Counted from the first letter of the stretch, positions 22,321 to 32,785 are shown. The stretch: DNA of 64,000 nt from Norana najaformis (GCA_964023275.1 OZ029915.1:21790775-21854774), one strand, 5' to 3'. The notes: generated from the sequence alone by a model not told the origin. Numbers and translations are program-made.

Positions 22321-22464
22321 CAGCTGAGGCGCCAACACGACTACTGCCATCCAACGATAGCACTTGTCATTAACCTTCCAGTTTGTGTCGGTACACATTA
22401 CCGACCCCGAATGAATAAAGGGCTGAGTGAGCACCAGGAGGCGTAGCATTCTATGGATCGTCAT

Positions 22465-23150
22465 TCATCAAAGCGCTAAGCGATCTCAACATTACTTAAC
22501 TTATCGGCGATGACTTTCGCTAGTATTGGCTTCACTATCAGAAGAGTTCAACTCTTCCTGTCTTGCGGCAAGCGACCGCTCTGTGTTGGCCTTCAGATTT
22601 CGAGTAAAACTCATCTTTTCCTAGACTCATTTTGTCCGTAGGCTGTTTTCGTGTCTTCTCGGATGCCCTGCTTGCTTTCGATTGGCGCTATAGAAGTTCT
22701 CGGATTATTATGTTATTATTAATAATAACTCCGATCATTTAGTTTTCATGAAATTGATGTCGGCCTTATTATAAACACGGTGTATTAAATGACGCGGGGT
22801 ATTTGAACGCGCATGCAACTCAGGCGTCCGTCCGTTCGTGGACATGCGCAGTGTAGTATATTTTTGGCTCATAAGAGTCTATTAACAAGCAGACCTGTTC
22901 AGACAATCAGAATTGTGTAGGCTTCAATGAGATATGTGTACATATGTCCTTTCTGTATGTAAAGCTGATGTTAGGCCTTCGATATGATGACAGGCTGTAT
23001 GTAGTTGAAATCTATAATTTGGAGAAATTGTACAAACGACTCACAAAAATCGAAGAAAAGCCAAATTTGTGATTTTGTATAGAAATGGGCCACGTTACGT
23101 CGTACAAGACATTATAAGTAGAGCTTAAGACAGTACAGTACAGTTATAAA
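22465..23150. other. Non-coding stretch
   Basis: No gene. The GC-rich part at 22790-22860 has GAACGCGCATGC-type sequence but no open frame of note. Confidence 0.45.
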
Positions 23151-23151
23151 G

Positions 23152-23480
23152 ATGTCCGTGAAAATGTTAATACAATGGATGGTGACGATAAGACAAGAGG
23201 AGAAAGAAAACATATCCCTAGAGGATAAAGAGAAAGAACAGAAGACAGAACGCATCAGACAAGAAATACGTATACACAAGAAGAAAGAAGAGAAAGCAGA
23301 ACGTATACAGAGGAAGAAAGTGGAGAGAGCAGAATGCATTAGACAGAAAGAAAAGGAGAGGGCGGAATGAGCTCGAAAGGAAGCGAAACAGGTTCGAAAT
23401 GAAGAATTAAAGTTGCAACGGAAGCAGTTTGAGATTCATTTGGAAATCGTTAAGAGGTCGAAAAAAGTAGGCTTGAGCAA
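23152..23480 (+). pseudogene. Charged coiled-coil ORF fragment
   Basis: The first 72 codons to a stop at 23368 are rich in Glu, Lys and Arg, with repeated RIRQ/ERIQ units typical of a long coiled coil. After the stop the same type of text continues in frame (ARKEAKQVRNEELKLQRKQF) to about 23455. It resembles the broken charged ORF at 5238-5572 and may likewise be gag-like retrotransposon sequence. AGA/GAA purine bias alone could also give this composition. Confidence 0.35.
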
Positions 23481-23635
23481 TTAATCGAATTTCTTAGGCA
23501 GCAAAGTAGCTCAGCACACTTAAGAAACTAGGGACACGCAGACTTATCTTAGAAGATTTCCGAATAAATACAATACAGTGGATAATGAACGAATTTTTCG
23601 TCTAATTAGTAAAACTGTGCCTATTATTTGATGTG

Positions 23636-23785
23636 ATGATGATGATGACGAGTTCTCTGCTCGAAGGCAGGTCCATTGGCTTTATGCCACCCGGGGGTGA
23701 GATTAGTGAGGTGGTTTCCTGTTGCCTTCCTCACAGACAATTGTGGGTGAGCAACTTGCCAAGGTTCCTTCGAATGGCTTGAGGC
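23636..23785 (+). repeat. Interspersed repeat F, copy 2
   Basis: GATGATGATGATGACGAGTT followed by CATTGGCTTTATGCCACCCG and ACAGACAATTGTGGGTGAGC. It is collinear with 11241-11384. Confidence 0.75.
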
Positions 23786-23789
23786 AGTA

Positions 23790-26095
23790 TATAAGTATAA
23801 GTATAGTTATAGAAATATTATAATTTTTAAGTGGATCTAACAGGTTTAGCTGTTAGGATAGAAGTTTTTCTGTTATAAGCCAGCAGTTGGTACATCAGTT
23901 TTTGCTCTTGCCAGGCATTACTATCCAGCCGAATTTCATGGGCGTTATATATAGATTTGGATTGCGTTACAATATTTGTCGTGGCTGAGGGAGATGTGCA
24001 AATCGTTCAACTCACAACGGCCATTATGAGCATGGGTCGGAAATGGAAGACGGCAGACAGGAATAAGCGAACGAGGCAGACAGCACGAGTAAGTCGAGCT
24101 GGTTTCTGTGTTTGTTGTAGAGAAGTGACTGCGTCTGTATGACATCGACAAGTGTTTCCTATTAATATTTCAAGAAACGCAGCGAAAACCTTCAAAACAA
24201 TAAGTGCCATCGATGCAGCAGAAAGAAAGTTTTCCTGGGAGGCTGTTGCGCAGAACAGAGGACCCGGCCGACGGTTTACATACACGTCGGGATGATATAT
24301 TGTTGGTCGGCCGTTGATAGCATTTCAGGTGCTGCCTAGGATCTGCGGCGCACGTGTCCTGCGGCCGTTTGAAGCAGTATCGCCTTGCCGTTGCGTTGCT
24401 GATGCGGCTGCTTCTGAAGCGCCAGGTATGCAGCTGCATTCGGCACGGTCTCCTGCCACTCCTTCCAAACGGGATGCAAAAATCGCATCGTGTGCCGACA
24501 GCTTGACGTCTGTTGTGGTTTCAGTTGTGGATCCACCACTTGGTGAAGGACAGAGAATTATTTCAGTTTTAAAACTTGGATAAACTCTAGTAAAATCAAG
24601 TCAACTACATCAAGGACAATTTTATGTAACTTTCGTTAAAATACTGTGCTTCGTGTATGTAGGCCGAATCTTTGATACATATATCTATGTCCCTGAGAGC
24701 TTGAGCTCATGGTAAAGGCCACAGTTTGAAATTATTGAAACGTTTACTAGAACGTTCACATTTTCACGTTTTCGAAATGTTCATAAAATTACACATTACT
24801 GCGCTCAGTTTTTGGTTCTTACGATCGACTACGCGACAATAAGAACATTTTAATAGTATCTTTATTTATTAATAAAAAATATTTATTTACTTATGAATAG
24901 CTATTTATTTATAAAATTTATTTATTTAGAATTTCTAAGAAGAACCGACGTCAGGCGAAATACACGTAAAGTAGAGGAGCTCCTGTTATCTTTAGTTTCG
25001 CCTCTTATGTGCAATTTGAATTTCACATATCCCAAGGGTCACAGGTTAAAACAACTCTAAACCCCTTGTAGCCTTCCGAGGCTCTGACCTTTGAGTCCCA
25101 TTTAGACCGTTGTCTTTTGTGGCATGAATGCATGATTTGCATCTGTGTTCTTGCTGCTTTACTTGAAACTGGGTGATAGCTGAACACTCGTCCTGTAAGA
25201 AAGAGTATGAAGCAGGTCTATGGAGTCGCCTCTCTAGAGATCTTGAGCAGTTGCTTAGCTCTATCAGTTGGTCCCATGCATGTCAATATACGATTACGAT
25301 ATACTAAAACAAAGTCAGCAATTGCCTTCCTGAAACTGATTATGCCTTGATGCGCCATCATTTGATGTCTTGTTCATAATATATCAGCACCGCTGAAGTT
25401 ATCTGAGTTAAGTTAACGCAAGTCACTGTCCTCTTTCATTTAATAGGCAAATATCGGCGTACATGTGATATGGCATTTCTTTAGCGATGCTCTATTCAGA
25501 CTCTTATCCGACCCGATGAGATTTAGCAGTTGGCTCGGTCGGTGGTGATCGTCAGCTGAAGCCCGAGTGAAGGCGGGAAGGTACGCTAAGATCGCCAGGT
25601 GTCTCTGCTATATCCTACGCGAAACAGACACTCGGCTTTGTGTATACTTATAGGCATAAAAACACAAATATACAGAGACAACCAGAGTGACAGACCGACA
25701 GAAAAAGCAGCGCCGAATCTCGTAAAGCTGTTCTTCTGAATCATAACGTGCCTGATGCGATGCGCCAAACTTGAATGATGTCCTAACCACTTGCGACCAG
25801 GAATAACAGCGAAAGAAGACAACGGCTGTCCGAGATTGGTGCAGACCCGAAAATATCACCAATTCATTCGAACAACAGCGCAACAGCATCGTTTGACTTA
25901 GGTTGCTTTACATCTTACCTCTGACCTACGATCTAGCAGCTCGACTAACACCGTTGTCTTACTTTTCTAGTAAAATGCAACCCTAGCCATGTTCATCTCC
26001 ATCTTTGAGTCTCAAATCCATTATAAGCTATATGCTGTAAACTCCAAAAACTTCACTCGACGCGCGATGGTTATATGGAGATAGATAGATAAATA
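23790..26095. other. Non-coding stretch, no secure exon
   Basis: Positions 24240-24540 are GC-richer and open in several frames on both strands. A potential 95-bp exon (acceptor TTTCAG at 24330, donor GCCAG|GTATG near 24426) can be drawn but encodes nothing I recognise. Positions 24855-24935 are a TTTATTTA-rich tract. Nothing else is supported. Confidence 0.4.
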
Positions 26096-26098
26096 GAT

Positions 26099-26202
26099 GG
26101 GTAGGTAGGTAGGTAGGTAGGTAGGTAGGTAGGTAGGTAGGTAGGTAGGTAGGTAGGTAGGTAGGTAGGTAGGTAGGTAGGTAGGTAGGTAGGTAGGTAG
26201 AT

Positions 26203-26277
<75 letters not shown>

Positions 26278-26290
26278 TAGGTAGGTAGGC
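26099..26290. repeat. Compound microsatellite (GTAG)n-(GCAG)n-(GTAG)n
   Basis: About 105 bp of pure GTAG tetramers, then about 70 bp of GCAG tetramers in the same register, then a few GTAG units. The single T-to-C change propagated through a contiguous block records slippage expansion. The Cys/Leu/Pro/Ala-rich minus frames are artefacts. Confidence 0.95.
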
Positions 26291-26908
26291 AGATCGGTAA
26301 GTAGAAAGGTTTATCATACTTACAAACCTGAAATCTCAAATGTTCTATAGGCGCCTTTCACTTTTGTTACTTGACAAAAGTAGTAGGGGAGGCGGGGGCT
26401 TGTGTGGAACAAACTCACAAAATGTTGAATAAACTACAGCTTATTGAACATCTCAAGAATAAAACTTGTTTGTAGTACAAATGAAACATCTTTGTTTCCA
26501 TAAACTTGCTTAAATTCTTTACTTGCTACTGGATATGATTGTTTCTTCAAAATCTGACGGAAGTACCCAAAAAGGCCATTCTTGCTCTATCACTTTTTCT
26601 CTATGTTGAAGACAACATTGACATGTTTTCTTACTACCAGAAAAGTTAACATATGTATTTAAAGTTTTATCTTACATCATTAAGCAAGAATTTCCGCTTT
26701 ATTTATTAAATGAAGCAATTGCCCAAACTGATGCATTATGCAATGCTATAGGATGATGGTAAATAAATTGGCCAAGTAACAACTTGCTGAAAATATTCGT
26801 AAGAATTAACATTCTGTAGTAAGCTTGAATCATAAAATTACAACAATATTCAGTATTTGAAGATGTCTAGGCAAAATTCTTAGAAACTGTGAAAATATTA
26901 CGCTGTTT
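26291..26908. other. Non-coding, AT-rich
   Basis: No open frame or repeat of note. Confidence 0.5.
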
Positions 26909-27480
26909 AGTCAACAAGGTTTAAGCGCGTTTGTATTTATTTATTTGTGCACGCGTGGATCACGTGCTTTCAGTTAGTGGGCGCGCATCTCTACCACGCA
27001 TCGAACACGTGGTGGGATGGTGTGATTGGTTAGCGGCGCTATGAGTGCATGCCGGCTGACGTCAGCAGTGATTCTTACCGATGCGCATTTTAGCACCTGG
27101 GCGCTCGCTTGGAAGGCCAAGACAATAGACCAGTTCAGATTTTAGCACATGGGCGCTCTCTCGCTCAAGCCTATGTTGTGATGAGTAGGCGGTTTTTTTG
27201 GAAAATCTACGATTGCGCGATTGGAAGCCCGGTCTAAACCAGCCTGAACTGGTCAGCTGTCGTGGCGGGGAAAAGCCTATTAAATTCAGTCGCAAATGTA
27301 TTGTAAAGAGAGTGCGAAGAATATTTATAGCACTGATCTGTTGCGCGCTAAGTTGAAAGTTGTTTCAGTTAAAAATGTCGTTGATAGACTCGTACGTTTA
27401 GAAACTGTGAAGATTCAAGTGCTGCTGTGATTCAACTGTTCGTTTCCCTAATTATTTATTTGAAAATCAACTGCTACAAA
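26909..27480 (+). mobile_element. LTR-like repeat, copy A
   Basis: Starts at GTTTAAGCGCGTTTGTATT and runs to about ATTCAACTGTTCG and a short AT-rich end. It contains two E-boxes CACGTG (26961-26966, 27006-27011), an inverted CCAAT box (ATTGG, 27025-27029), a CRE TGACGTCA (27057-27064) and a GGAAAATCTACGATTGCGC block. The copy at 45833-46290 shares all of these in order, including the final GTACGTTTAGAAACTGTG-like block. The promoter-dense content and about 0.5 kb size fit a retrotransposon LTR. I did not fix exact TG...CA ends or a target duplication. Confidence 0.6.
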
Positions 27481-27482
27481 TC

Positions 27483-27790
27483 TTCGCGCTCTTTTAGCAA
27501 TGCATTTGCGTCCGCTTATGTAGGTCTTTTCCCACCAAGACAACAGACTAGTTCAGATTGGCTTAGGCCGGTTCTCTCGCTATTGTGGCTTCGTGGGTTT
27601 TCCATAACGTAGGCTTGACGAATTCTCGCGCGTACGTCCACGTGATACAATGCACGTCGGCAAAAATCCCTGCTGACGTCAACCCGCCTACACTCATGGC
27701 ACCGCCAACCAATCACACCACTTCTACCACGCGTTCGATGCGCGCTAGCCAGACGCACCTACTAACCGTAAGCCTGTGTATAAACGAATC
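27483..27790 (-). mobile_element. LTR-like repeat, copy B, inverted
   Basis: The minus strand carries GCATCGAACGCGTGGTAG, an ATTGG box, a CRE (27674-27681), an E-box (27639-27644) and ATGGAAAACCCACGA in the same order as copy A. It faces copy A tail to tail. A broken Gypsy pol of the same orientation lies about 275 bp upstream on the minus strand, so this may be that element's 3' LTR. Confidence 0.6.
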
Positions 27791-27814
27791 AATAATCCGA
27801 TAGCTCATGAAATT

Positions 27815-27870
27815 TTCTGCACAACCGTAATCGTAATCCCAAGATTTCTACAGCGCCCAACGAAAGCCAT
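27815..27870 (-). mobile_element. LINE 3' tail, (TTACGA) family, inverted short copy
   Basis: Minus strand: CGTTGGGCGCTGTAGAAATC then GGGATTACGATTACGG. Matches the ends of the copies at 20590-20640 and 32735-32780. Confidence 0.65.
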
Positions 27871-28064
27871 GTCACGAGGAGCACGCGCTTAAAACATACT
27901 GACTTAGCAGCAATATACACATTTACATTGCCTTCACACCCTTCTCATGGTTACAAATCAACCTCAGACGATTTTTAAACGTAGCATAATGCAACATAAT
28001 GTAATCTATTGTCAAACATAGAAAATAGTGTTCACAAACAAAGCAGTCTTAACTACGTAACAGT

Positions 28065-28810
28065 ATATTACAAGCGTGAAAGACAATCTGCCACCACATT
28101 CAATTCGCCCTTACGATATCTCACTTCGAGATCAAAGGCCTGTAACGCCAAACACCGTCTGACAAGCTTTGCACATTTAGATATAGAAACAGTGAAATAT
28201 GTTGATGGATCAGTATATACAACAGTCTATACAACTGCATGTGAACCTAAAATAGTGTATTCAGTTTAGACAATGCACATAAAACAGAATAAGCTTCTTT
28301 CTCAACAGCTGCTCATTTTCTTTGGGTTTTGGTCAGTTTTTGACTAAGAAACGCAATAAGTCTTTCACGATTTTCACTGTCAAATTATGTTAACACAGCA
28401 TCAGCTGTCACGTCACTGCTGTACAAATTTACATCATCACCAACACGAATCATAGCGAAAACAAAATTTGAATACAGACAACGTTTCGACATTTCAAAGG
28501 CATTAGGATGTGTATCTGTCCAAAACGAATTCTTTGGCACTCATACGTCAAATCTGACAATGGTTTAGCAATCTTTGCAAAATCAGGGATGAACTAACGG
28601 TAGTAACCGTAGAAATCTATTACTTGCTTTACTTGCTTGTTGGTCTTCGGTCTTTCCATTTCCACCATACAATTTATCTTATCTGGATCCACTTTCAGGT
28701 TTCCAGACCCTAGAACATGACCAATGAATTTGATTTTTGGCTAAGAAAATTCACATTTCTGTAGGTTCAAAGTCAAGTTATGTTTAACAATTCCATCACT
28801 ACATGACTCC
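28065..28810 (-). pseudogene. Ty3/Gypsy pol fragment (RT end and RNase H)
   Basis: Minus-strand reading from 28810: HNLTLNLQKCEF and IKFIGHVLGSG, then KTNKQVKQVIDFYGYYR and FIPDFAKIAKPLSDLTYEC. These are the RT connection motifs of Gypsy pol, where a GYYRxFIPxFA pattern is diagnostic. RNase H parts follow: VEKEAYSVLCALSKLN near 28300 and FDLEVRYRKGELNVVADCLS near 28095. Several stops and frameshifts break it, and the RNase H front part with its catalytic Asp is not clear. No integrase follows before the LTR-like copy B. It is a dead, internally deleted element. Confidence 0.85.
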
Positions 28811-28860
28811 AGATGTAGTTATATATATATATATATATATATAATCATATGCATATATTC
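28811..28860. repeat. Short (TA)n tract
   Basis: TA run at 28818-28843 at the upstream edge of the Gypsy fragment. Confidence 0.8.
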
Positions 28861-28982
28861 ATGTATATATGGTTAATTCATTGTGTAAATCGCTTCAGTC
28901 TCAAGTTAAGACTTAATTTTCAGCTGGTTGCTATACCTATACCAGAGGCTGACACTGTCTCAATGGACTGACTTTCTGATAT

Positions 28983-29080
28983 TTACCTGATTGCGGCTTC
29001 AGTTTTGTGCGTCATCAGTTTATGCCTTGTGCATTAGACACCAGCACCATAGAACTTGCTAATTATAATTATAACATGCA
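28983..29080 (+). mobile_element. LINE 3' tail with (TTA/ATT)n end
   Basis: GATTGCGGCTTCAGTTTTG then TGCCTTGTGCATTAGACACC and AATTATAATTATAA. It is closely collinear with the minus-strand tail at 49757-49840. Confidence 0.65.
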
Positions 29081-29177
29081 TGTATATGCATGAGGAAAGG
29101 CAAATATATATACATAGGCCTATTCACTGTGGTACTTATATATATATGCATATATAATCGGAAGTATAAATAAATAA

Positions 29178-29294
29178 CACTGGCCAACACATAATTTGTT
29201 GCCTCAAATGTTAGAACTGTTTCTGGGTATATTTGACCTGCTGATTCCAGAAAAGGCACCAGTTTTCTCCCAGCAGGTCTAGTTTTCGAGATAT
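29178..29294 (+). repeat. Left terminal inverted repeat of the CMC-like transposon
   Basis: CACTGGCCAACACATAATT at the outer edge, CAGCAGGTCTAGTTTTCGAG at the inner edge. Pairs with 31674-31802. Confidence 0.8.
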
Positions 29295-29391
29295 AGAACA
29301 TTATGCCACATACCAGTCCTTGCCTATGCTCGCCCATAAAACATAAGGCTATAGCTATAATTATGTAGTGCTCAATTTATTATGTGATACA

Positions 29392-31197
29392 CTAAATAAA
29401 CATAATAATACAAATACTTAAAAGAAAATGGTAGTACCTGAAACTGTACTTATATGATACCAAACAGAACAAGTTTGTTATAAAAATTTCAAGTCGTTCG
29501 ACACCGAAGAAGCTCCTTTTGTACGATTTCCGAGTGTGGCATCTGCCGGAACAATCGCGCATAATATTCCAGCAATAGTCTGCCATCATGTGTGCATCCC
29601 ATCTTCCTTGATATCGATTTTCCATTGTTTTGATGTCTTGGTGAAATCTTTCACCTTGCTCTTCGCTGAAGTCACCAAGATTCTCTGGAAAGCGATCTAA
29701 GTGACTGTGGAGATAATGGACTTTAATGCTCATGTTGCAGCCAAGCTTGTTGAAATGAAGAAGCATATCCTCTACTAGTTGTGCATAATTGTCTGCCTTC
29801 TTGTTGCCAAGAAAATTTCTAGTTACAAGAACAAAGGAAGACCAGGCACAAGATTCGATTTCATTCATTGATGGTAAGAAAAGTGGGTCATTCATAAGTT
29901 GCCTGATCTGTGGACCATCGAAGATTCCAGCCTTCAATTTTTCCATTGTAATTCCTGGTAACTTGTGTACTATGTATTCGAAGCATGAACCTTCTTTATT
30001 CAAAGCCCTGACAAATTGTTTCATCAGGCCTAGCTTTATATGTAGTGGTGGCAGTATGATCCTATCTCGTGCCACCAAAGATTCCTTGATTACATTTTGA
30101 GCTCCAACCACCATGTCTTTCCTCGAAGGCCAATCTTTTCTTGTCCAATGTTCATGCTTGGCTCTACTGTCCCAAAGACACAAAAAGCAGGGATACTTTG
30201 TGTAGCAACTTTGTTGACCAAGGAGGATATTTACCATCTTCAAGTCTACACAAATTACCCATTGATGTTCTTTGTATTTTATCTTTTCCAGTACTAAAGA
30301 GATGGCATTGTACTCTTCTTTCATCCTGGTGGAGTGACCGATTGGAATAGAACCAAATTTGTTGCCGTTATTTAAAAGCACACATTTCAGACTACGTTTT
30401 GAACTGTCGATAAAAAGACGCCACTCATCTGGGCTGTAATACGACAGACCAATTTTCTTCAATAAGTTGCTGATGTCATTACAGAATACTAGGTTGTTGT
30501 CTTCGGTAAAGAATGGCAGCAAATCCTTTTCTCTGTTTCTATAAATTGTAATTTTCGTTCCAGGCTGAAGTGCATTCTTTTCCTTTAGTCTGGACGCAAG
30601 CAATTCAGACGACTCTTTGGAAAGATTTAAGTCCCTGATCAGATCACTCAACTCTTTTTGTTCAAAACGTTCACTGTGTGAAGTTGATTGGAAATCACTG
30701 TCACTGCCCCCACTTTCTTCACTTTCGTCATCTTGTCCGATATTGGACATGCAAGTCTCATCGTCTGAGAGCTGAGGTAGTTCGCGAAAAGGTGGAACTG
30801 GTACAATATCCGAATGCGGAACAGGTCTCCTGGCTGAAGGTATATCAGGGTAAGACAACTTGTGACGATTATTTCGATTGATGCCTATGATATTAACCAT
30901 ACAAAAGTAACAGTCGTCGAAGTGGTTTATCTGTTCCCTCCAAACCATCGGTACACCAAATTTCAGGCAGCTTCTCTTTCCAATTGTCCAGTGGCGCAAT
31001 TGTTCAATACAAGTTTTGCATACTGTATGAGGAGCCCATTGCTTATCTTGATCTCCAAGTTTGACACCAAAATAACCTACATATGCTCTTTTTACAAACT
31101 CAGAAATCGGTTTCCTGTTTGCTTTTAGTGTGTATTCCCCACAAATGTAGCAGAATATGTCTGGATGGTTAATGCAGCTCCGTCTGGAAGTAGCCAT
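29392..31197 (-). CDS. Putative RNase H-fold transposase, 601 aa, intact
   Basis: ATG at 31197, no internal stop. Residues 16/19, 60/63 and 96/99 are three CxxC pairs, suggesting an N-terminal zinc-binding DNA-recognition domain. Residues 144-176 are acidic and Ser-rich. A DDE-type core can be traced: LFIDSS (D264) and VICVDLK (D318), then CFLC (C337, C340), a His-rich VHYLHSHL (H494-H499) and QGERFHQ (E516). A CxxC and HxxH pair between the second Asp and the Glu is what CMC-type transposases show, so catalysis of cut-and-paste transposition is likely. The last 30 or so residues are hydrophobic and may be read-through past the ancestral end. It lies within inverted repeats, so it is an element gene and not a host gene. 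Proteins opening MATSRRSCINHPDIFC recur as multicopy hypothetical proteins in invertebrate genomes, as far as I recall. The superfamily call is inference. Confidence 0.75.
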   Translation of the reverse strand: MATSRRSCINHPDIFCYICGEYTLKANRKPISEFVKRAYVGYFGVKLGDQDKQWAPHTVCKTCIEQLRHWTIGKRSCLKFGVPMVWREQINHFDDCYFCMVNIIGINRNNRHKLSYPDIPSARRPVPHSDIVPVPPFRELPQLSDDETCMSNIGQDDESEESGGSDSDFQSTSHSERFEQKELSDLIRDLNLSKESSELLASRLKEKNALQPGTKITIYRNREKDLLPFFTEDNNLVFCNDISNLLKKIGLSYYSPDEWRLFIDSSKRSLKCVLLNNGNKFGSIPIGHSTRMKEEYNAISLVLEKIKYKEHQWVICVDLKMVNILLGQQSCYTKYPCFLCLWDSRAKHEHWTRKDWPSRKDMVVGAQNVIKESLVARDRIILPPLHIKLGLMKQFVRALNKEGSCFEYIVHKLPGITMEKLKAGIFDGPQIRQLMNDPLFLPSMNEIESCAWSSFVLVTRNFLGNKKADNYAQLVEDMLLHFNKLGCNMSIKVHYLHSHLDRFPENLGDFSEEQGERFHQDIKTMENRYQGRWDAHMMADYCWNIMRDCSGRCHTRKSYKRSFFGVERLEIFITNLFCLVSYKYSFRYYHFLLSICIIMFI

Positions 31198-31673
31198 AAC
31201 CTTAAGGATGTTCGCATCTGAGGAATTAAATGACTAACCTAAAAAATAGTAAGAACATGTAGTTATTTAATGCTCACATTCACAGATTGTTCTTGCGACC
31301 AACTCTTAATATGCCCTAAGACGACTGCGGCTGCTCTAGCTTTCAGGAGGCGGTTTATATAGGCTATAAATGCTGACTTCAGCATAATCTATTTACATAG
31401 TTCGAAACCATGAAACGCTGTATAAGCACAAATAAATTCTAAATGAGGCCATGAATTTAGTGCTGAGTAAGCTGTAGGCTACGGAATAGTTATTTCGTTG
31501 AATCAGCAATATCTCAGCACGCGGCAAGATATGCTGATTTTACATTATAAGGATGTAGGCATTATATGAATCAGCAAGAATTATAATTAGCCATAAATAA
31601 AGCTTATTATGACATTTTAGTTTTGCCAAAGACATCGTTTAAAGAGTGGACTGGGTTTTCTTTACAAAATCGA

Positions 31674-31802
31674 CGATATCTCAGAAACTAGACCTGATGC
31701 ACTCAATCCAATGACATTTTCTGAATCAGCGCCCAAAATTACCCCAAGAACAGGTCTAAAACCGAAGGCAACAAGAAAAAAAAATTTTTCTGTTGGCCAG
31801 TG
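31674..31802 (-). repeat. Right terminal inverted repeat of the CMC-like transposon
   Basis: Reads inward on the minus strand as CACTGGCCAACAG, a T/A run, TTGTTGCC, GCTGATTCAGAAAATG and ATCAGGTCTAGTTTCTGAG. It is about 12 bp longer than the left arm because of the T/A run. Confidence 0.8.
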
Positions 31803-31809
31803 TAATACA

Positions 31810-32462
31810 TTTTGCGTTGTCTCTTGTCACAGTTTACTTGACTCTTTCATTGTTAAACCACAGCTGCAGTAATAATTTATAATTTGTTTCTCTGCATTAA
31901 CTCTAATGCCAAACGACATCTGCTGTTACGGGCCCCATCTAGCGAGTAACACATAAAAAAGGAAATTGAAATATGAGGGTTGGTGCACTTGTCCTTCTGA
32001 TCACTGAGAATGTACGCATACTATTATAATTTATCGTAAATTTACTTACTAATTTCTTGTGTACTTTACTTCTGCATCAATACTGCCCACAGTTAAAGCG
32101 CTCTATTTCTACACCAGTCTGGGGAATTCTGGGTACAAGTTACGTAAAAAAATCCTGGAGCCCAAAACAAAAGGCTATTCAATAATCTTATATACTAGGC
32201 CTATTTCATTAAGACAATTTAAAAAAACATATCAGCTTTAGTTCTTTGTGGGTGAGTTTTTTGTGCGTTGATTTTGGCGTCACGAAAATTGCCAGGCAAC
32301 AATTAATGATGATGATTAGTAATGAATTTGCGGTAATGGTAACAAAGTTTATAAACTTAATTATTTTATCAATTAAATAAGTAGTTAATAGTTTAAAATT
32401 TTATTTGTGCATTACATAAAGATTTTGAAAGAATTTGAAGAATTTTCGGTGAAAAATTGACA
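31810..32462. other. Non-coding, AT-rich
   Basis: No gene or repeat is recognised. The plus frame 32059-32241 has no motif. Confidence 0.5.
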
Positions 32463-32785
32463 AACTTGCGGTAACTTCACGATAATACTTCACCCTTTGC
32501 AACCTCTGCGCATTTCTTTCACTCAAAACTTAAAACACTCCTCTTCCACAAGTCCTTTCCTGATTCTTCCTATTCCCCTTATCTCTCTTTCCACTCCAAT
32601 TCCAAACACCATCCGCCTTAGCCGTCTGACTGTCTGCCTGCCTGACTCTTGGATCTTGATCTGGAACCGAACCGAACCCCTCCTGCCAATCGATTTTGTT
32701 TTGACTGAATAAGCTGGTTTCCGCGACTGAGCTTTCGCTGGGCACTGTAGAAATCTCGAGCTTACGATTACGATTACGATGTATT
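32463..32785 (+). mobile_element. LINE 3' end with (TTACGA)n tail, copy 2
   Basis: CTCAAAACTTAAAACACTCC encodes the SKLKTLLFHKSF end of a LINE RT. It is followed by TCTTGGATCTTGATCTGGAA, GATTTTGTTTTGACTGAATA, GGGCACTGTAGAAATCTCG and CTTACGATTACGATTACGAT. Collinear with 20320-20650. Confidence 0.75.

Larger units (their letters stand above)
29178..31802 (-). mobile_element. DNA transposon with CACTG termini (CMC-like), 2.6 kb
   Basis: Left end 29178 starts CACTGGCCAACA. The right end at 31802 is its exact reverse complement over those 12 bases. Similarity continues inward with gaps to 29294 and 31674: both arms share a CTGATTCCAGAAAA-like block and an AGGTCTAGTTT...GAGATAT end, so the inverted repeats are about 120-130 bp and diverged. 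Flanks allow a 3-bp target duplication TAA (29175-29177 and 31803-31805), or 4-bp AATA if the repeats are taken to start with an extra A. CAC termini with 2-4 bp duplications are typical of the CACTA/Mirage/Chapaev group. One long minus-strand ORF fills most of the interior. Confidence 0.75.

Noticed and set aside
24331..24426. Possible 95-bp GC-rich exon with AG and GT signals
   Set aside because: Signals of this strength occur often by chance, and the encoded residues match no family I know in any frame.
26099..26290. CRISPR-like or other functional direct-repeat array
   Set aside because: The repeats are 4-bp units without spacers, a plain microsatellite in an animal genome.
26021..26339. 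Frames of repeated Cys-Leu-Pro-Ala and Tyr-Leu-Pro-Thr
   Set aside because: Translations of the GTAG/GCAG microsatellite.
28009..28269. 86-codon plus frame
   Set aside because: It is the antisense of the Gypsy RNase H region, which has clear motifs on the minus strand.
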